NCBI RefSeq assembly: GCF_051401765.1
Contig: NC_135064.1
Coordinates: forward strand, 27,440,001 to 27,504,000
Reading direction: 5' to 3'
Length of the DNA stretch: 64,000 bases
From: Calliopsis andreniformis
Taxonomy: Eukaryota > Arthropoda > Insecta > Hymenoptera > Andrenidae
The notes beneath the pieces are model-generated. The model was not told the DNA's origin, made no database searches, and saw only the letters and a list, made by a program, of their open reading frames with translations. Shown piece by piece: positions 1-11,750 of the stretch (position 1 is the stretch's first letter; the number at the start of each line of letters is the position of its first letter). Both the position numbers and the translations under genes were made by a program.

Positions 1-2404
1 GGTGGCTGGGCGAAACCGTGGCTTTCAGTTCCCGCAAGGGTTGAGAAATCAGCTGGCTGGCTGACTGCCTTTTTAAAATCCAAGTGTAGGGTGCTTGTAT
101 GACTGCGTAACGAGGCTCGTGGATGGATTCGGTGTATAGGAGGCATGCCTGACCCTCCGTCAGATATTGAATAAACGTTTAAGGGCTTGCAGCGTGTTAG
201 CGGTTTGGGGCGGGAGACTGAACGCGACGATGACAGGCGAGCAGGCTGCCCCAGGGGGCGGGGGGTGCGTGGAAGAGGTGAAACAGGGCGGTGTAAGGGC
301 GCTCTAACGTAGGTAGTCCAGGCTGATAGGTTGGAAAAGGTGGAACGTTACACTGGTCGCGGCAACCAGCCATCCATTACATCGTGCTCCGCGAACAACA
401 ATGACCGAGCTGGATTATACAAAGGGCGAGAGGGCGCGAGGGGGTGAGGAACACGGGTCAAGTCGGAACGAAACGTGCGCACCGCTAAATGCAAAGTCTT
501 TAACTTTGAACGGCGGAGGAGCTGCTCGTCGTCGGAATATTACTCAATTTAAATGCGAGCAGGGCGAAAAAACGGGCCGGAAGGGGAACGGAGATCGGGA
601 TAGAAGGAAAACACCCTCGAAACTTTACAGCCGCTTACGCGACGTCTCGTTATGTGCCGGTAAACAGCGGCCGTGATCGATACGGCCACCCCATCAACTT
701 TTCTCGGCTTTTTCTGTCTACTCGATGTCTTTTCATCTCCCTACGACAATTCGTCTCGTATCGAGTTTCACTATTTTTGCAGTGCTGAGTTTTCAAATAT
801 GAACGCCGTTTTTTTCTGGAGTTCTCCGGATATTATGGAGCACTAATTTCGCAAAAATAATTATTTTGAAAATGTATTAAATCTAGGAATATCAAATGAG
901 TCTTAAGCTATCACGCGATAGCCTGCTGGAGGTTCCACGAAGGGAAATTTCACAGAAAGGAGCTCAAATTTATTATTTCTAAAGTTATGCACGCAAGCAA
1001 CTCTCTCTTAGAGTTCCTGGAAATAATAAAAACTCATCTCTCTAAAAAAAAGCACTTTTTAACCTTTTATCTTTCAAATATTCTCCATTGTTTAAAACCA
1101 TATTCGACGTACTTCTCAAATGAAATAATTTTTTAAATGTGAGTTTTAAAACCCAAATTTTTCCAGGAGAAAAAATTTGACAAAGCAGCATTTCATTCGA
1201 TTCGTAATATATAACTTCCCATTCCCTGCTATTAGCTACATTTCGTAGAATGCCATTAGTAACCGGGTTTTCAGGTCTAAATTCTCAGGTTTATAATTTT
1301 TAGAACGCTTTGTCCTATACTTTAACTACCACAAACTCTTCCGCGACGAGGGATACGAGTTATTAGATTGGGCGAATCATAAGAAGCGCCTTCCGCAGAA
1401 GTTTCGAGCCCCGTCCAAGAAATTTTCGTGGAAGAATGCAATTCTAATTTGAACGCGACCAGCTCCCAGGGAAGTTTTAACGAACCCGTTGCCAGTGGGA
1501 CGGCTCTCGCCAAGAGTTTCGATCGTCACGGACGGAGTTTAGGCGGCAGACAGCCTTTCCCGATACCCCGCGGTTTACCCCGCCCTTGAAAATCCCGCCC
1601 CATCCTCGTTGATCTTCGTGAAACTACTGAAACGTCGATCTTTTAGCCAGATTCCGACAAATGGCCGCGGATAAGCCGAAAAAGATGCACGTGTATTCAC
1701 AGGAGTTATCGATACTCGTGTAGGCGGAGGGAAAAATATTCTTTACCGCATCATTTCGCGTGATAGATACTCTTGTCCTTTATCTCGTCCTTCAGCCCCC
1801 TTTTGAGGGAGAATAGGCCCATTCCGTGGGACGATTGTCCGATATCGCGGAACGTCCGCCACTTTTTCATCTTATTAGAATGGGAATTTTGAGGGCTTGA
1901 ATATGTTATGAAATGTGGGAACGCGAAAATATGGTCTTGGTTTTTTATCTCGTTTGTAGGTCTTATGCTACAAGTACTACATACTGGAGCTAGAAATATA
2001 GCTTTGCTTTTCTTGGAATCAGATTCTGTTTTTGACAGAGTTAAATTCTAGACGAAGAAATATTAGAAAGAGTATCACCACCTTTCGCTTTTTTTCTCTG
2101 CAACCGTCTATTCGCCTTCTATTCGGGGCAAAAAATTTTGAAATCTTCCCAAGATGCAGTCCTATACCATCCTCACGAATGTACCTCTGGGATTTAAGAA
2201 ACAAGAAAAAGGATCTTGCTCGCAGGATACACTGCAAGCTCAAGCTCTACAAAGAATCGACGCTGAGTATTTAAAGCAGGACTGCAAATAGCGTTCGCCA
2301 GGGAGCAGAGACACACAATATCGAGCTCCAGGTCCCACTCTTTTTATTCATCGACCGTGGAGATATATTTGTCGGAGGGATAATCTTTTTTCGGTGCTCG
2401 ATAG

Positions 2405-2776
2405 GAACGTCCGGCCAGAGATTTCACGTCGACTCGGCTGAAGGAGCACGAATCCGTGGCGCTCTTAGGCCCCAATAGGGAACAACAAAGGAGCTCTCGT
2501 AGCGCCGACAACATCTGCCGCCACCAGAGAAAATACAAACGTTGCCTATATTGTGATTTTTCGTCAAGGTACACGGATCAGGGAATCGAAGGTGCACCAT
2601 CCTCGGATCGGATTAAGTCGATGCAGCTACGGACCGTGACGTTTCTATTCGACGCTCCAGCCTTCGAGGACTCCCGAGATCGCAAGATGAAAATGGTGGG
2701 CACTGAGCATGAACGCAACGACGAACTGATCCAACTCGAAATGAGATTTACAACTGATGCTGGGAGCCCTGAGTGA
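2405..2776 (+). CDS. Unidentified open frame of 123 codons, possible exon or chance ORF
   Basis: The frame is open from just after a TAG at 2402-2404 to a TGA at 2774-2776, with the first in-frame ATG at about 2620. The translation is hydrophilic and balanced, with no low complexity. It includes KYKRCLYCDF and, near the end, ERNDELIQLEMRF. No signal peptide, membrane segment or known motif is visible; the CxxC pair alone is not a zinc finger. The minus strand is also open over much of the same stretch, which weakens the case. No clear acceptor or donor flanks it. It lies in a CpG-moderate island beyond exon 3 of the minus-strand gene. A chance frame is at least as likely as a gene. Confidence 0.15.
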   Translation, partial: ERPARDFTSTRLKEHESVALLGPNREQQRSSRSADNICRHQRKYKRCLYCDFSSRYTDQGIEGAPSSDRIKSMQLRTVTFLFDAPAFEDSRDRKMKMVGTEHERNDELIQLEMRFTTDAGSPE

Positions 2777-5190
2777 TTGTCATCGTACAATTGGGGATTA
2801 TTCATGGAGATGGGTCAGTAGGTCGGTCCCGGGGACAATATGATGATTCGTCGTGCTGATTTGCATTAGGATGAAGCGCACGCGTTTTGTTCGTGGCTCG
2901 TTATTCAGCAGAATTACATGGGGGATTGAGAATAAAATATATGCTATGTGAGATATTTCAATTCTATGTTAAAGAGATGAGTGAAATATAATGTCTTTGT
3001 TTGTTCCAAATGTTCAGTTCCAAATGGTTACATGGAAGAACGCCTTCTGTGAAAACTGATTACGATTACATAAAAGAAGTTCGAATAGAAGAAGTAACTG
3101 TACTATCGCTTTATTTGACCGTAGTAAATTTTCAAAGTCCTAACGTTGGCGACAGTTCCAATGGGACTCCAAATGTTGGAAAGTAGTACGCGAAAAGACA
3201 TAGTTAGGAAAGCCTTTTAAGGGAAGTTCGAATCAAATCCCTAGGAAACTTCATTTCCAAGTCAGCATTTACTACCATTACACCCTTTGCAACTTCAAAA
3301 TCAAATTTTATTTTAGATAAAAGAGGAAGGAAGCATGAAATGATCAAAATGATTGTAAACCACCTGTGCTCCAGCCTACTACATCACAACTGCCGACAAC
3401 TCAAAACATCCATAAAATCCCACTTCAATATTCCCCGTCACGCTCCGCTCAAATCGACCAACGCAGCCAATCTTTGGCATAATCAGACAGCTGCAGTCGG
3501 CGTTTCCGCGGCCAGGTTCGATTCACAGCTACGAGTCTGGCATTTACAGTAAGTGAAAAAAGTATTTGCATCGACAATTTTTTCATAATAATATCTTTAG
3601 GGACTGTTTCGCTTGATAAAAAGATAATGTTCCTATCTACTACAGTAACCCAATGTTCAAAACAAGAAAACAATAGAAGACAGGTGAAAATATACTTTTT
3701 AGACCTACTATACATCGATACACGCGGCCAGACGCTTCAACTTCTGTTTAGAGCGACACGGTTGGTCGAATCGTGTTACTTTTGGCTGGCACTTGCGCGT
3801 GAAAAGCGATCCCAGCGACCAGTTTGATCCAAGGTCTGTGTTCATACGTAAGTATACGGTATGCATACGCGTACAACTTGTCGACGCAATAAAACGGAGC
3901 AGAGTGGTGTCGGTGGAGGCTAGACGCTACGTAGAAGACCACCGCAACCACCTAGACGCCTGAAATCCAACTCTGCGCGCGGAATCGGGCATTCAGTCGC
4001 GTTTCACGTTTGCGGATTTGATTACCGACCTGCCCCGCGTACGCGTAGGTGTGCGACGGAACGAATGGAGGGGTCACGGATGAATGGGGCTTGCCACGCA
4101 GTCAGCGCGAATGTCTCGTTCGCGAAATAAAAGGGTGCTGGTGGATCTGGCCGCCAGGAGGGTGCTCGGCTAACGGAGTGCATTAAAGTCTTCCAATAAT
4201 CCAATAATAAATACTTTTAGACGAAATGGATGGAGCGATAGCTGGACCCCATTGTAGTTCGCGACCGTTTCGAGACTCGACTCTTGATTCGCGTCAAATC
4301 GGTCGCCTTCCAACCGTTCTGGATGCCGTCATTTGCGCGCAGATGGACGATCGGTTATCGATTCGCTCTGGCCAGGAGGCCTTGGTGTCGTTAGCGATGA
4401 TTGCTATTCGCGCCGATATTATTGAGGAGTTTCAGGCCCTTTGCTGGTTGGGGATGAGATGAAATTGAGGGAATGTAATGTAGCCATCTTTTGTAGGTGT
4501 GGAAAAGGAATCTGTTGGATTCGAAAGCACTTCAAAATACAGTGTAATTGTTCAACGAAAATTAGCAATTCCTAACTAGTATAGCTAGTGTTAGTATTCT
4601 GACATTTGTAATATTATATCCCAAGTTCTACCATGAAAATGAGTTTTAATAGTATCTGTAGTGAAATATAGATATAAAAAGTTGAATTGCTATAACTTAG
4701 TTAGGGGTTGAAATACATACAAATGCTCACGTATTACATAAAACTATGTATGTACCTGTCAATTAGAAGGGATATCTACCATTAAGTCCATCTACTACCC
4801 TTAGAAAAATCAAGTGTCATTCAGGGAGGGTGTTCCAAAGCAAAGCAGCGCAGCTTACGTTTCACCCCCTCTTCCATGAATTAAGTATCGTTTCTCCCGA
4901 TCGCAGTGACACCGTATTTTGAAAGCCGAACAATTTAATTTCCTATCCTTTTCACGAGTGATCAGCGACAAATCCAATTTGGACAGATCTCAATTCCGTG
5001 GATAAAGGGGCGTTTCCATCAATACACGTTTTAAGCGCGCTGTAAATCCCATTCGAACTCGGCCCTGTAACTCCGTCTTTCTTCTTTCCTGCCTCTGACT
5101 CGTCCCGTGCACGATACACAACCCGTCGAGCATTTCTCCGAGCAGCGTCGCGAGATCTGCTGACGTCTTTTGAACGTGGCTCCGGGATGT

Positions 5191-5210
5191 GGGCGGGGCG
5201 GGGGAGGGGG
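5191..5210 (+). other. G-quadruplex motif with one-base loops
   Basis: Twenty bases carry four G-runs of 3, 4, 5 and 5 separated by single bases (GGG C GGGG C GGGGG A GGGGG). This is a near-ideal quadruplex-forming pattern and also contains GC-box-like GGGGCGGGG. It sits in a CpG-rich block, about 120 bases before the first copy of the duplicated 41-bp segment. Its function is unknown. Confidence 0.7.
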
Positions 5211-5328
5211 TGGAGTGCCGCCTCGATTCAAATTGCGTTAATATCGCCGGGGCTAAATTTTTCGTATCTCGACGGATTGTAATTGACGTCGTCGCATTCA
5301 GAGCTCGTTCGTACTCGAGGATCCAGCT

Positions 5329-5369
5329 GTCACTTTGAATGGTACGTGATTGGGAGGGCAATGAAGCGA
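5329..5369. repeat. Duplicated 41-bp segment, copy 1
   Basis: The 41 bases beginning gtcactttgaatggta differ from 6149-6189 at only four positions (about 90 percent identity). Both copies have aattga a few tens of bases upstream, but the spacing differs (48 against 28 bases). They lie in CpG-rich blocks in direct orientation, 820 bases apart. Confidence 0.75.
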
Positions 5370-6148
5370 ATTACGACGCGAATGTGCGTGGAGAGGGGAA
5401 AAGGGAGAGCGAAAGTGTATTGCGAAGTATCGCGCCCAGGTGGAGGTACACACGGTATCTCAACTCGTTTCGCTGTGATACAGTAATCTCGTTTACTAGT
5501 GTGCATATACGGACACTGACAGTCCTTTCGTCCTGAGACGTTTAATTGATAGAGGAAGTAATTCTTTAGTGAATACATAGGGAATTTCTTGAAGAAGAGA
5601 TTTCTTGACACTCGAGTACTAAACTCATCAAACCCTTGTGTTTTTAATCTCGATTGTCACCACTTTGTGGCGCGCGAGCTTTTAACTAGTTAACTTTCGA
5701 GTGGAGAGATTGCAGTGCATTGACAGAGTGATTTAGTGGCAGTTTAGCACTCTAAAAGGTCAAACACTCTGAATTTTCTCGTTAAAGTGGGAAAATAGAG
5801 CTGGATTAGGAAGAGTAAATAACAGTTTCAGGGAACTGTTGTTATTCGATGCAACGAGTATATAGAAAATTACAAACCCGTGACTATAGTTCATAAAGTG
5901 TTTTAATAACCCACTACTTTTATTTTCCCAAACAGCTCCAGAAATTACTTCTCGCCTCTAAGTCAATTTCCCAGGATTAAAGTAGCAAAAATCAAAGCAT
6001 CTTTTTCCCAGCACGCTCTGAAGCCCAATGAAAGAGAATTTCCTGCTCGGCGCGGCCTTTTCGCATTAAAAAATCCTCTCTCAGTGGCGACGCCGCCACA
6101 CCTCCGCTCCGGACGATCGTAATTGATCGTAGCGGGGCTCGAAGTCTC

Positions 6149-6189
6149 GTCACTTTGAATGGTATGTGATTGGACGAGCAATGAAGCGA
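6149..6189. repeat. Duplicated 41-bp segment, copy 2
   Basis: The direct-repeat partner of 5329-5369. The shared core is gtcactttgaatggta, then gtgattgg, then gcaatgaagcga. The sequence outside the 41 bases is only partly similar, so this is either an old local duplication or two copies of a regulatory or dispersed motif. Confidence 0.75.
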
Positions 6190-6574
6190 GTGGAGAGTGC
6201 GAGGAACAGAATGAGGAGGACGAGGACACTAAAAAGGGAGGATCGTAAGGCGGGAAGGGGAGAATCTGGCAATAGACCGGGCATCGGTGCACAGTAGGTG
6301 GCGAACGACCTTTATACATAACACATACGTAGGCACACAAGTATACAAGGTGGTCTATGAAAGTGAAATCACTTGGAGGATACTACACAGGTGCTAATCT
6401 TGAACTTTCTGAGCTTTTGTAGAGGGGATTCTGAAATCAATTTAGAAGAGCTTCTGTCTACTTTTTTTCAACTGCTGATCTTTGTTATACCCAGATGGGT
6501 CCACTAGGGGTTGAAATACAAAGTTCTGGGAATTGTGACAAAAAGATAAGAAGACTGAAAATTTTGAAGATTTG

Positions 6575-6790
6575 ATAGATTAACTATTTGAAGGTTTGGA
6601 AATTAAAAATTTGAGAATTTAAATATTTAAATATTTGAAAATTTGAAAATTTTAATTTGAAGGAAGGAGGTTTGCCATTCAAATATTTGAAGATTAACTT
6701 TTTGAATTATTTGAAAGACGGAGATACATTTAAAATATTGAAATATTTTTAGATATAAAAGTCTCAAAATTTGAATTCAAACAGAAAAAT
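6575..6790. repeat. Degenerate TTTGAAAA/ATTTAAAT tract
   Basis: An AT-rich stretch with many imperfect 8-9 bp units such as atttgaaa, atttgaag and atttaaat. It belongs compositionally to the same family as the minisatellite at 9975-10323 but is strongly diverged. No coding potential was seen. Confidence 0.6.
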
Positions 6791-7015
6791 TACAATGACT
6801 ACATAGTACCCTACACACCAAGCCTCTATAATGAATATAAAGATCCTGAAGAGTGCATCGGCGCAACCTCCCATCGAATCACCCAGTTCCCATCGAACTT
6901 AATATTTACAGGGTTATTCGAGTGGCTCGAGTTGCCACTGTGAACCACCCCACGTGCATACGCGTATTACATACATAATACATACTGCTCACTCGACGTA
7001 CGTATCTTCAGCTCG

Positions 7016-7049
7016 TACATATGTACGTGCATATGTATATGCACGCATG
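7016..7049. repeat. Alternating purine-pyrimidine TATG/CACG tract
   Basis: The run tacatatgtacgtgcatatg followed by tatatgcacgcatg alternates purine and pyrimidine almost without fault. It contains nested palindromes and is a degenerate microsatellite that could adopt Z-like or cruciform structure. A looser version extends left to about 6953. Confidence 0.55.
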
Positions 7050-9974
7050 GTACACAGAGCTTTGAGGGTGGATAGCGAAAGCTACCCACTGTGCCAGGGT
7101 TACCCAGGTAACGCATCATTCCCCGTGTACCCATGGTAACCGGCCCAGACTCCGATCTCTCCCATCAACAAGCCTTTTCGCATTCCAGCTCGAGCCGCGT
7201 GGCCTGTCGCGATTGCCACGCAAAACAAATGCGGGAAAGTCGCGTGCAGGCCACGTGATTCGTCGGCTGAGCCTGTGGACCGGAAAGTCTGCGCTCCTTC
7301 CACGTGACGAGACCTTAAAGGACGACGCCGATCGTAGGGACTCTCCAGCAGGTGCGAATTGACTTCACTGAGCGGGAATCGCCGATTAATGGTTACGTAA
7401 ATCTGTCGTGGCATACAGGCTGCTTCGTTTCGAAGGAAAATTAATGTCCTTCAAAAAACGGCAGATATTTTAGTAAGGGGAGGTAGGTCATAGGGAAACA
7501 GATGAACAGAGTTGAAGAAGCGGGACTGAAAAATGATCGCTAAAGTAGGATTATGGTGGCTAAGATTAATTTGTATTGTATTTTGAAGAGATGTAGTTAC
7601 TATAAATATTGTTAATTATAAGTACCTACTCGAAGTCCTAAAATATTCTACTCACACTTCTCTGAATCTCAAAGAACAGTGACGAAAGTTGTAGAAGAGG
7701 TAATATTTTGTGTGACTAAATTTCCAAGCCCTTGGGAGCAATTTCCCATAGCATCCAATGCATTCTTCGACTAAACTGTAATTAGAAACCGAAACAATGA
7801 AGGAGCCCAGCCCAATCGATGCAGTGAGCGGGACCGGTCGCTCCATCTCGTCGGGCCGCGATGTCGTTAACATCCGTCGAATCGCGAGGCGCTTTAACGA
7901 AGCAAGAAGCATCTCCAGGGTATACAATAGACGCTCGCAGCGAGTCAAACCGTGGAGAGATTCCGGTGTAATTGCGACTAGAGTTTGCGGGCCGGTGCTC
8001 GCCGAGCCGCCAAATAATTTCCTCTCATTAACGCAACGTAACGACGGTCAAACAAAGCATAAATCTTCCGTCCGTCTCAGCCGAGAGGCCAGGTCTTGAT
8101 GGAGCAATTATTTTGATATCGGGACCACTTGGCATTGGCCCTCTCTTTCTTTTTGCCCTCTCCGTCTAGCAGCCTCCCCCTCTTCATCCCTCTTCCGGTC
8201 GTTCCCGACGTCCTAGCTCTCCTTCCCCCTTTCCATCCTCGCTGATGATAGCTGCTCCAGCTATTCCACTCTTATTTCTGTCGCCCGGCGTCTATTCTTC
8301 GTTAAATCGGACTTAATTACTTAAATCCCGTCGGGAAATGCTGATGGATCGGTTATAATTAAGGGGATTCTTACAGCGCTACTCCTCCAGGCCCCCAACC
8401 CCGTCCAATTCTCCGATGCCTGGTCCCCCGTTCGCCAGGATGGCCCTTTTTCATCCAGGGACGATAAACGCGGGCTCGTCGTTCCAATTCGACGATGTAT
8501 TCCACCGATTACGGGAAATTCCAGCGATGAGTTCCCGAGTTTCGGAGACACTTCAGGGACCCCGTCCTCCGTCTAGACTCGGTTTTAAGCCTCAGGATTC
8601 TATCCTTTTTGCTCGTTCAGGACTCATTCGTGAATTGCTCGATGGATTGTTTGGGGAAATTGCGACGATTGGTTCATTTCAGTGATCCCATTTCGGGGGG
8701 TTTTTGACCGAGGTCTGTGTTGAGTGAGGAACGCTCTTGATTTGGTTTTGATTATTTTTTTAGTATAGAAGTGATGCTATTGAGTATCTAAAATAAATTC
8801 ACCTATAGAGTTCATTTATCATACATTGGATTCACTGATTTCTACGAAAATCCCTAGATTTTACGCGATAGTGGCAGGAATATAGTGCAGCCCTATCGTA
8901 CTAAGAATTTCAAAGATATTGTAGATCCGAGCTTAAGCCTCCATACACTTAAACTTAAGCCAGAGTTCGAGCAAAATTTTCAGGAAATCTTCATAGTCAG
9001 TAGTTCAGGAAGTGATGGTTAAAGGTGATCCTCGTAATCCGAAATTTAAGCAAAACTTGGGAAAGGGCTCCATATTTCAGAGCTTGAAGGTATTTTTAAC
9101 GATAGCTCCACTGTTTGACTTTGAATTTACGTTTCAGTTTGACCCAAAGTTAGAAGAGAACAAAAAGCTTATTTAATTAGCAGCCAAATAACACTTCCGC
9201 TAGACTTTGATATTCGATTGACGTCGATTCCCCTTTAAACAGTGTAAATGTTACAAAAATAACAAACCGATGATAAATTATAGGATATTTACTTTTTTCT
9301 CCACAAAACTGATATCGGCTTTTACACAATTAAAAAAGTAAAGTGTCTGCAGAAGGATTGTTCCTTCGACCAACGTTTCGCTCGCAATAATTCACGAGCA
9401 TAATGTAGGCTTTTTCCCCCAAAAGAATGCGCGGCAAACCTGCGTAAACAGGCAGCGCACGCGTTACCGTGTAATCGAGTAATTCGTACGAATGAGAAAC
9501 AATTTGCAGCGGGCGCGTTTTAATTTCAATTTTGATCTCCATCCCCGTGTACACTGCGCCGGGGGATGCGTTTCACCCTGGCGACTGTAAATCATGAGCA
9601 AACAAAGAATCGACGTAGAACCGCGCGCATTTGTCAGCGTCACGTTCGCGGTGTTCCGTGTCTTAAGCCGCGTTCCCACGTCTGTTGCGCGTGCCACGAC
9701 ACGTGATCGTACCGTTTAAGAAATTCCATCAAGGGATTTAAAGTAATTACGTTAGTGTTACTTGGAAATATAAAACTGCTAGTGATTCGAAAATAAAGCC
9801 AAATATGGAAAATTGTAATTCACACGTTCGTTCATATCTGTGTGGAATTGGTATTTAACTGTGAAAATTATGATAGTGTAGGTTATTTTATTTTCTTGGT
9901 TATGTGAAGAAGAATTTGTAGGATGATTTGTCAAGCTTGTTTAATTTAGATACTTTCGAGGGTGCTATTGAAAG

Positions 9975-10323
9975 ATATTTGAATGTTTGAATATTTAAAT
10001 ATTTGAGTATTTGAATATTTGAGTGTTTGAATATTTAAATATTTGAATATTTGAATATTTGAATATTTGAATATTTGAATGACTATTTGAATATTTGAAT
10101 ATATGAATATTTGAATATATGAATATTTGAATATTTGAATATTTGAATATTTGAATATTTGAATATTTGAATATTTGAATATTTGAATATTTGAATATTT
10201 GAATATTTGAATATTTGAATATTTGAATATTTGAATATTTGAATATTTGAATATTTGAATATTTGTATATTTGAATATTTGAATATTTGAATACTTGAAT
10301 GACTATTTGAATATTTGAATATT
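9975..10323. repeat. 8-bp minisatellite, unit ATTTGAAT (about 43 copies)
   Basis: About 350 bases consist almost wholly of the 8-bp unit ATTTGAAT, with point variants at both ends (atttaaat, atatgaat, atttgtat, acttgaat). Because 8 and 3 share no factor, each reading frame repeats every 24 bases. That is why the minus strand stays open for 129 codons as an eight-residue periodic peptide (YSNIQIFK), which is an artefact rather than a gene. The same 4-bp interruption, GACT, occurs at 10081 and at 10301, exactly 220 bases apart (27 units plus 4). This suggests internal duplication by unequal exchange or slippage. Confidence 0.95.
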
Positions 10324-11500
10324 GTTCTACATGTAAACTGCTAGTAACACTATAAATTATAAAGCTTGTACATCTAACCCCCATTCTTTATTCCTGTTCA
10401 AATACACCACATAGTCTATCGAAAATTCTACAACAGACAACTCTAAAGAATTAATCCCCGCAACAGTGGGCCAGCGGGCACATAAATTTCCTGTTGGTAA
10501 TACACGAATTACTACAAGTTTCATCCACGGTAGATGCACAATGAATTACGAGTGGTCCATCTCGAAGATATGCTGAATCGGGTCGCGGAGAAGTTGTCGT
10601 AAGCTCGAGGGAATGAGAGGGTGGGACGAGGGGGTGGATAGGATCGTTCGCGGTTGCTGTTCGTCTGGCTTAGCCGTGCAATATTGGTTACTGTCGATGT
10701 AATATAACATCCTGTAACGTCGAATGGATCATAATATTCCCAATGTAATGCCGGGCTATCTGTCTGGATTCAGCCCGTCGCGGATACCGGTTAATTTCGC
10801 GCGGATTTATGTCTGCTTGATTCTGTCCATCGCGGCTGTTCGCTTCGCTTGACACTCGACCGACTTTGCCCGCAAATTGCTCGAATTCTGCTAATTAACG
10901 CGGCCATTTTTATGCATGTTCCTTCGGTGACGCATAAATCCGCGCTCGATGAACGCGGAAAGATAATCAACGGTGAAATTTTTTGCTAAAAATTTTGAAT
11001 AGTGACGGATTTTTGCATACTCGATGACGTTTGGAAATTTCAATTTTGTATAGAGTCAATCAAATGGAAACTGTGACACAATGACGGATAAACCAATAAT
11101 ACCCGAGGAAAATTCTAATTTTGGCGTAATTGAATGTCGAATCTATTGACTTGTACTACTTGAAATCGCTTATCTCGGAAGAAAGCAATTTGATTTATTT
11201 ATCTTTCCTGTTTACTTATTTCTCTGTATATTGCTTCTTTATAGGTAGACGTGAGCGTGTGCTAGACAGTTACAGTATTGATCAAATTTAAAAAATGGTA
11301 CTCCACCGACTCCATTAAAAGTTGAACAAAGTAGGGAGCTCACAATTACGTTGGTCACGATAAGCATGAATATCAAATATGCTTCTTCCATATAGGATCC
11401 ATGGAAGGTTCATGCATAAACTATCTACTTTCTCATTTTTCTCGGAATCCCTCTCTCTCTCCCCCTTCAAACTGAAACACACAATGTTTCAACTTCATAT

Positions 11501-11750
11501 TTACATAGCAGGTTCGCGTATGACGCAGGCCAACGCATCGGGCGCAAACGTGCCCTTATTATAATGTATTCCCTTCGGTCGAGCCCCTGGATCCAGCCCC
11601 ACTGGTATTCCAGAGGGGGTGAATCCGACGTTGTAACGTTTAGCAGAAGGAAATCCCGTGGGGTTAACCGGTCTAGGTCTATATTGGACCGTAAACAGAA
11701 CGACAGCGACAACGACGGTCACAAAAACCTGGATTTTCCGCAACATGATA
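11501..11750 (-). CDS. Exon 3 of the split gene, encoding the signal-anchor and Pro/Gly-rich segment; possible stop
   Basis: On the minus strand an acceptor (aaaaaatattcag|T) starts an exon in phase 2. With AG from exon 2 it gives Ser, then Ile, Met and LRKIQ. A hydrophobic run VFVTVVVAVVLFTV follows (about residues 47-60 of the joined protein), flanked by basic residues: a signal-anchor or signal peptide. The outer part is rich in Pro, Gly and basic residues (QYRPRPVNPTGFPS..., then TPSGIPVGLDPGARPKG), with KR at about 76-77 and a single Cys at about 114. It ends in TAA at 11501-11503, giving 121 residues in total. A GTAAAT donor overlaps the stop (exon end 11505), so the frame may instead continue into a further exon. 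An in-frame TAA lies just before the acceptor, so a separate gene starting at the internal ATG (11746) is an alternative. The acceptor tract is weak. A Golgi enzyme, ectoprotein or small secreted precursor would all fit; I do not recognise it. Confidence 0.55.

Larger units (their letters stand above)
1..11500. other. Downstream intron or 3' flank of the split gene; no confident gene
   Basis: If exon 3 ends at its stop codon this is 3' flank; if the GTAAAT donor is used it is intron 3. I found no further minus-strand exon with good splice sites. The stretch alternates CpG-rich parts (1-680, 1330-1700, 2400-2780, 3900-4440, 5030-5470, 6000-6300, 7140-7400, 7800-8650, 9340-9710, 10540-10980) with AT-rich DNA. 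Named elements inside are the G-quadruplex motif (5191-5210), a duplicated 41-bp segment (5329 and 6149), a degenerate repeat (6575-6790), an alternating purine-pyrimidine tract (7016-7049) and the 8-bp minisatellite (9975-10323). An unassigned open frame lies at 2405-2776. Confidence 0.4.

Noticed and set aside
3752..3847. 96-base exon-like segment on the plus strand (tttctgtttag-type acceptor, TAC|GTAAGT donor, one open frame, phase 1 to 1)
   Set aside because: Both splice sites look good and one frame reads plausibly, but no partner exon in phase 1 was found on either side. A single coincidence is expected in 64 kb.
9995..10384. 129-codon minus-strand frame with an eight-residue periodic peptide
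   Set aside because: Entirely explained by the 8-bp minisatellite read in a 24-base super-period.
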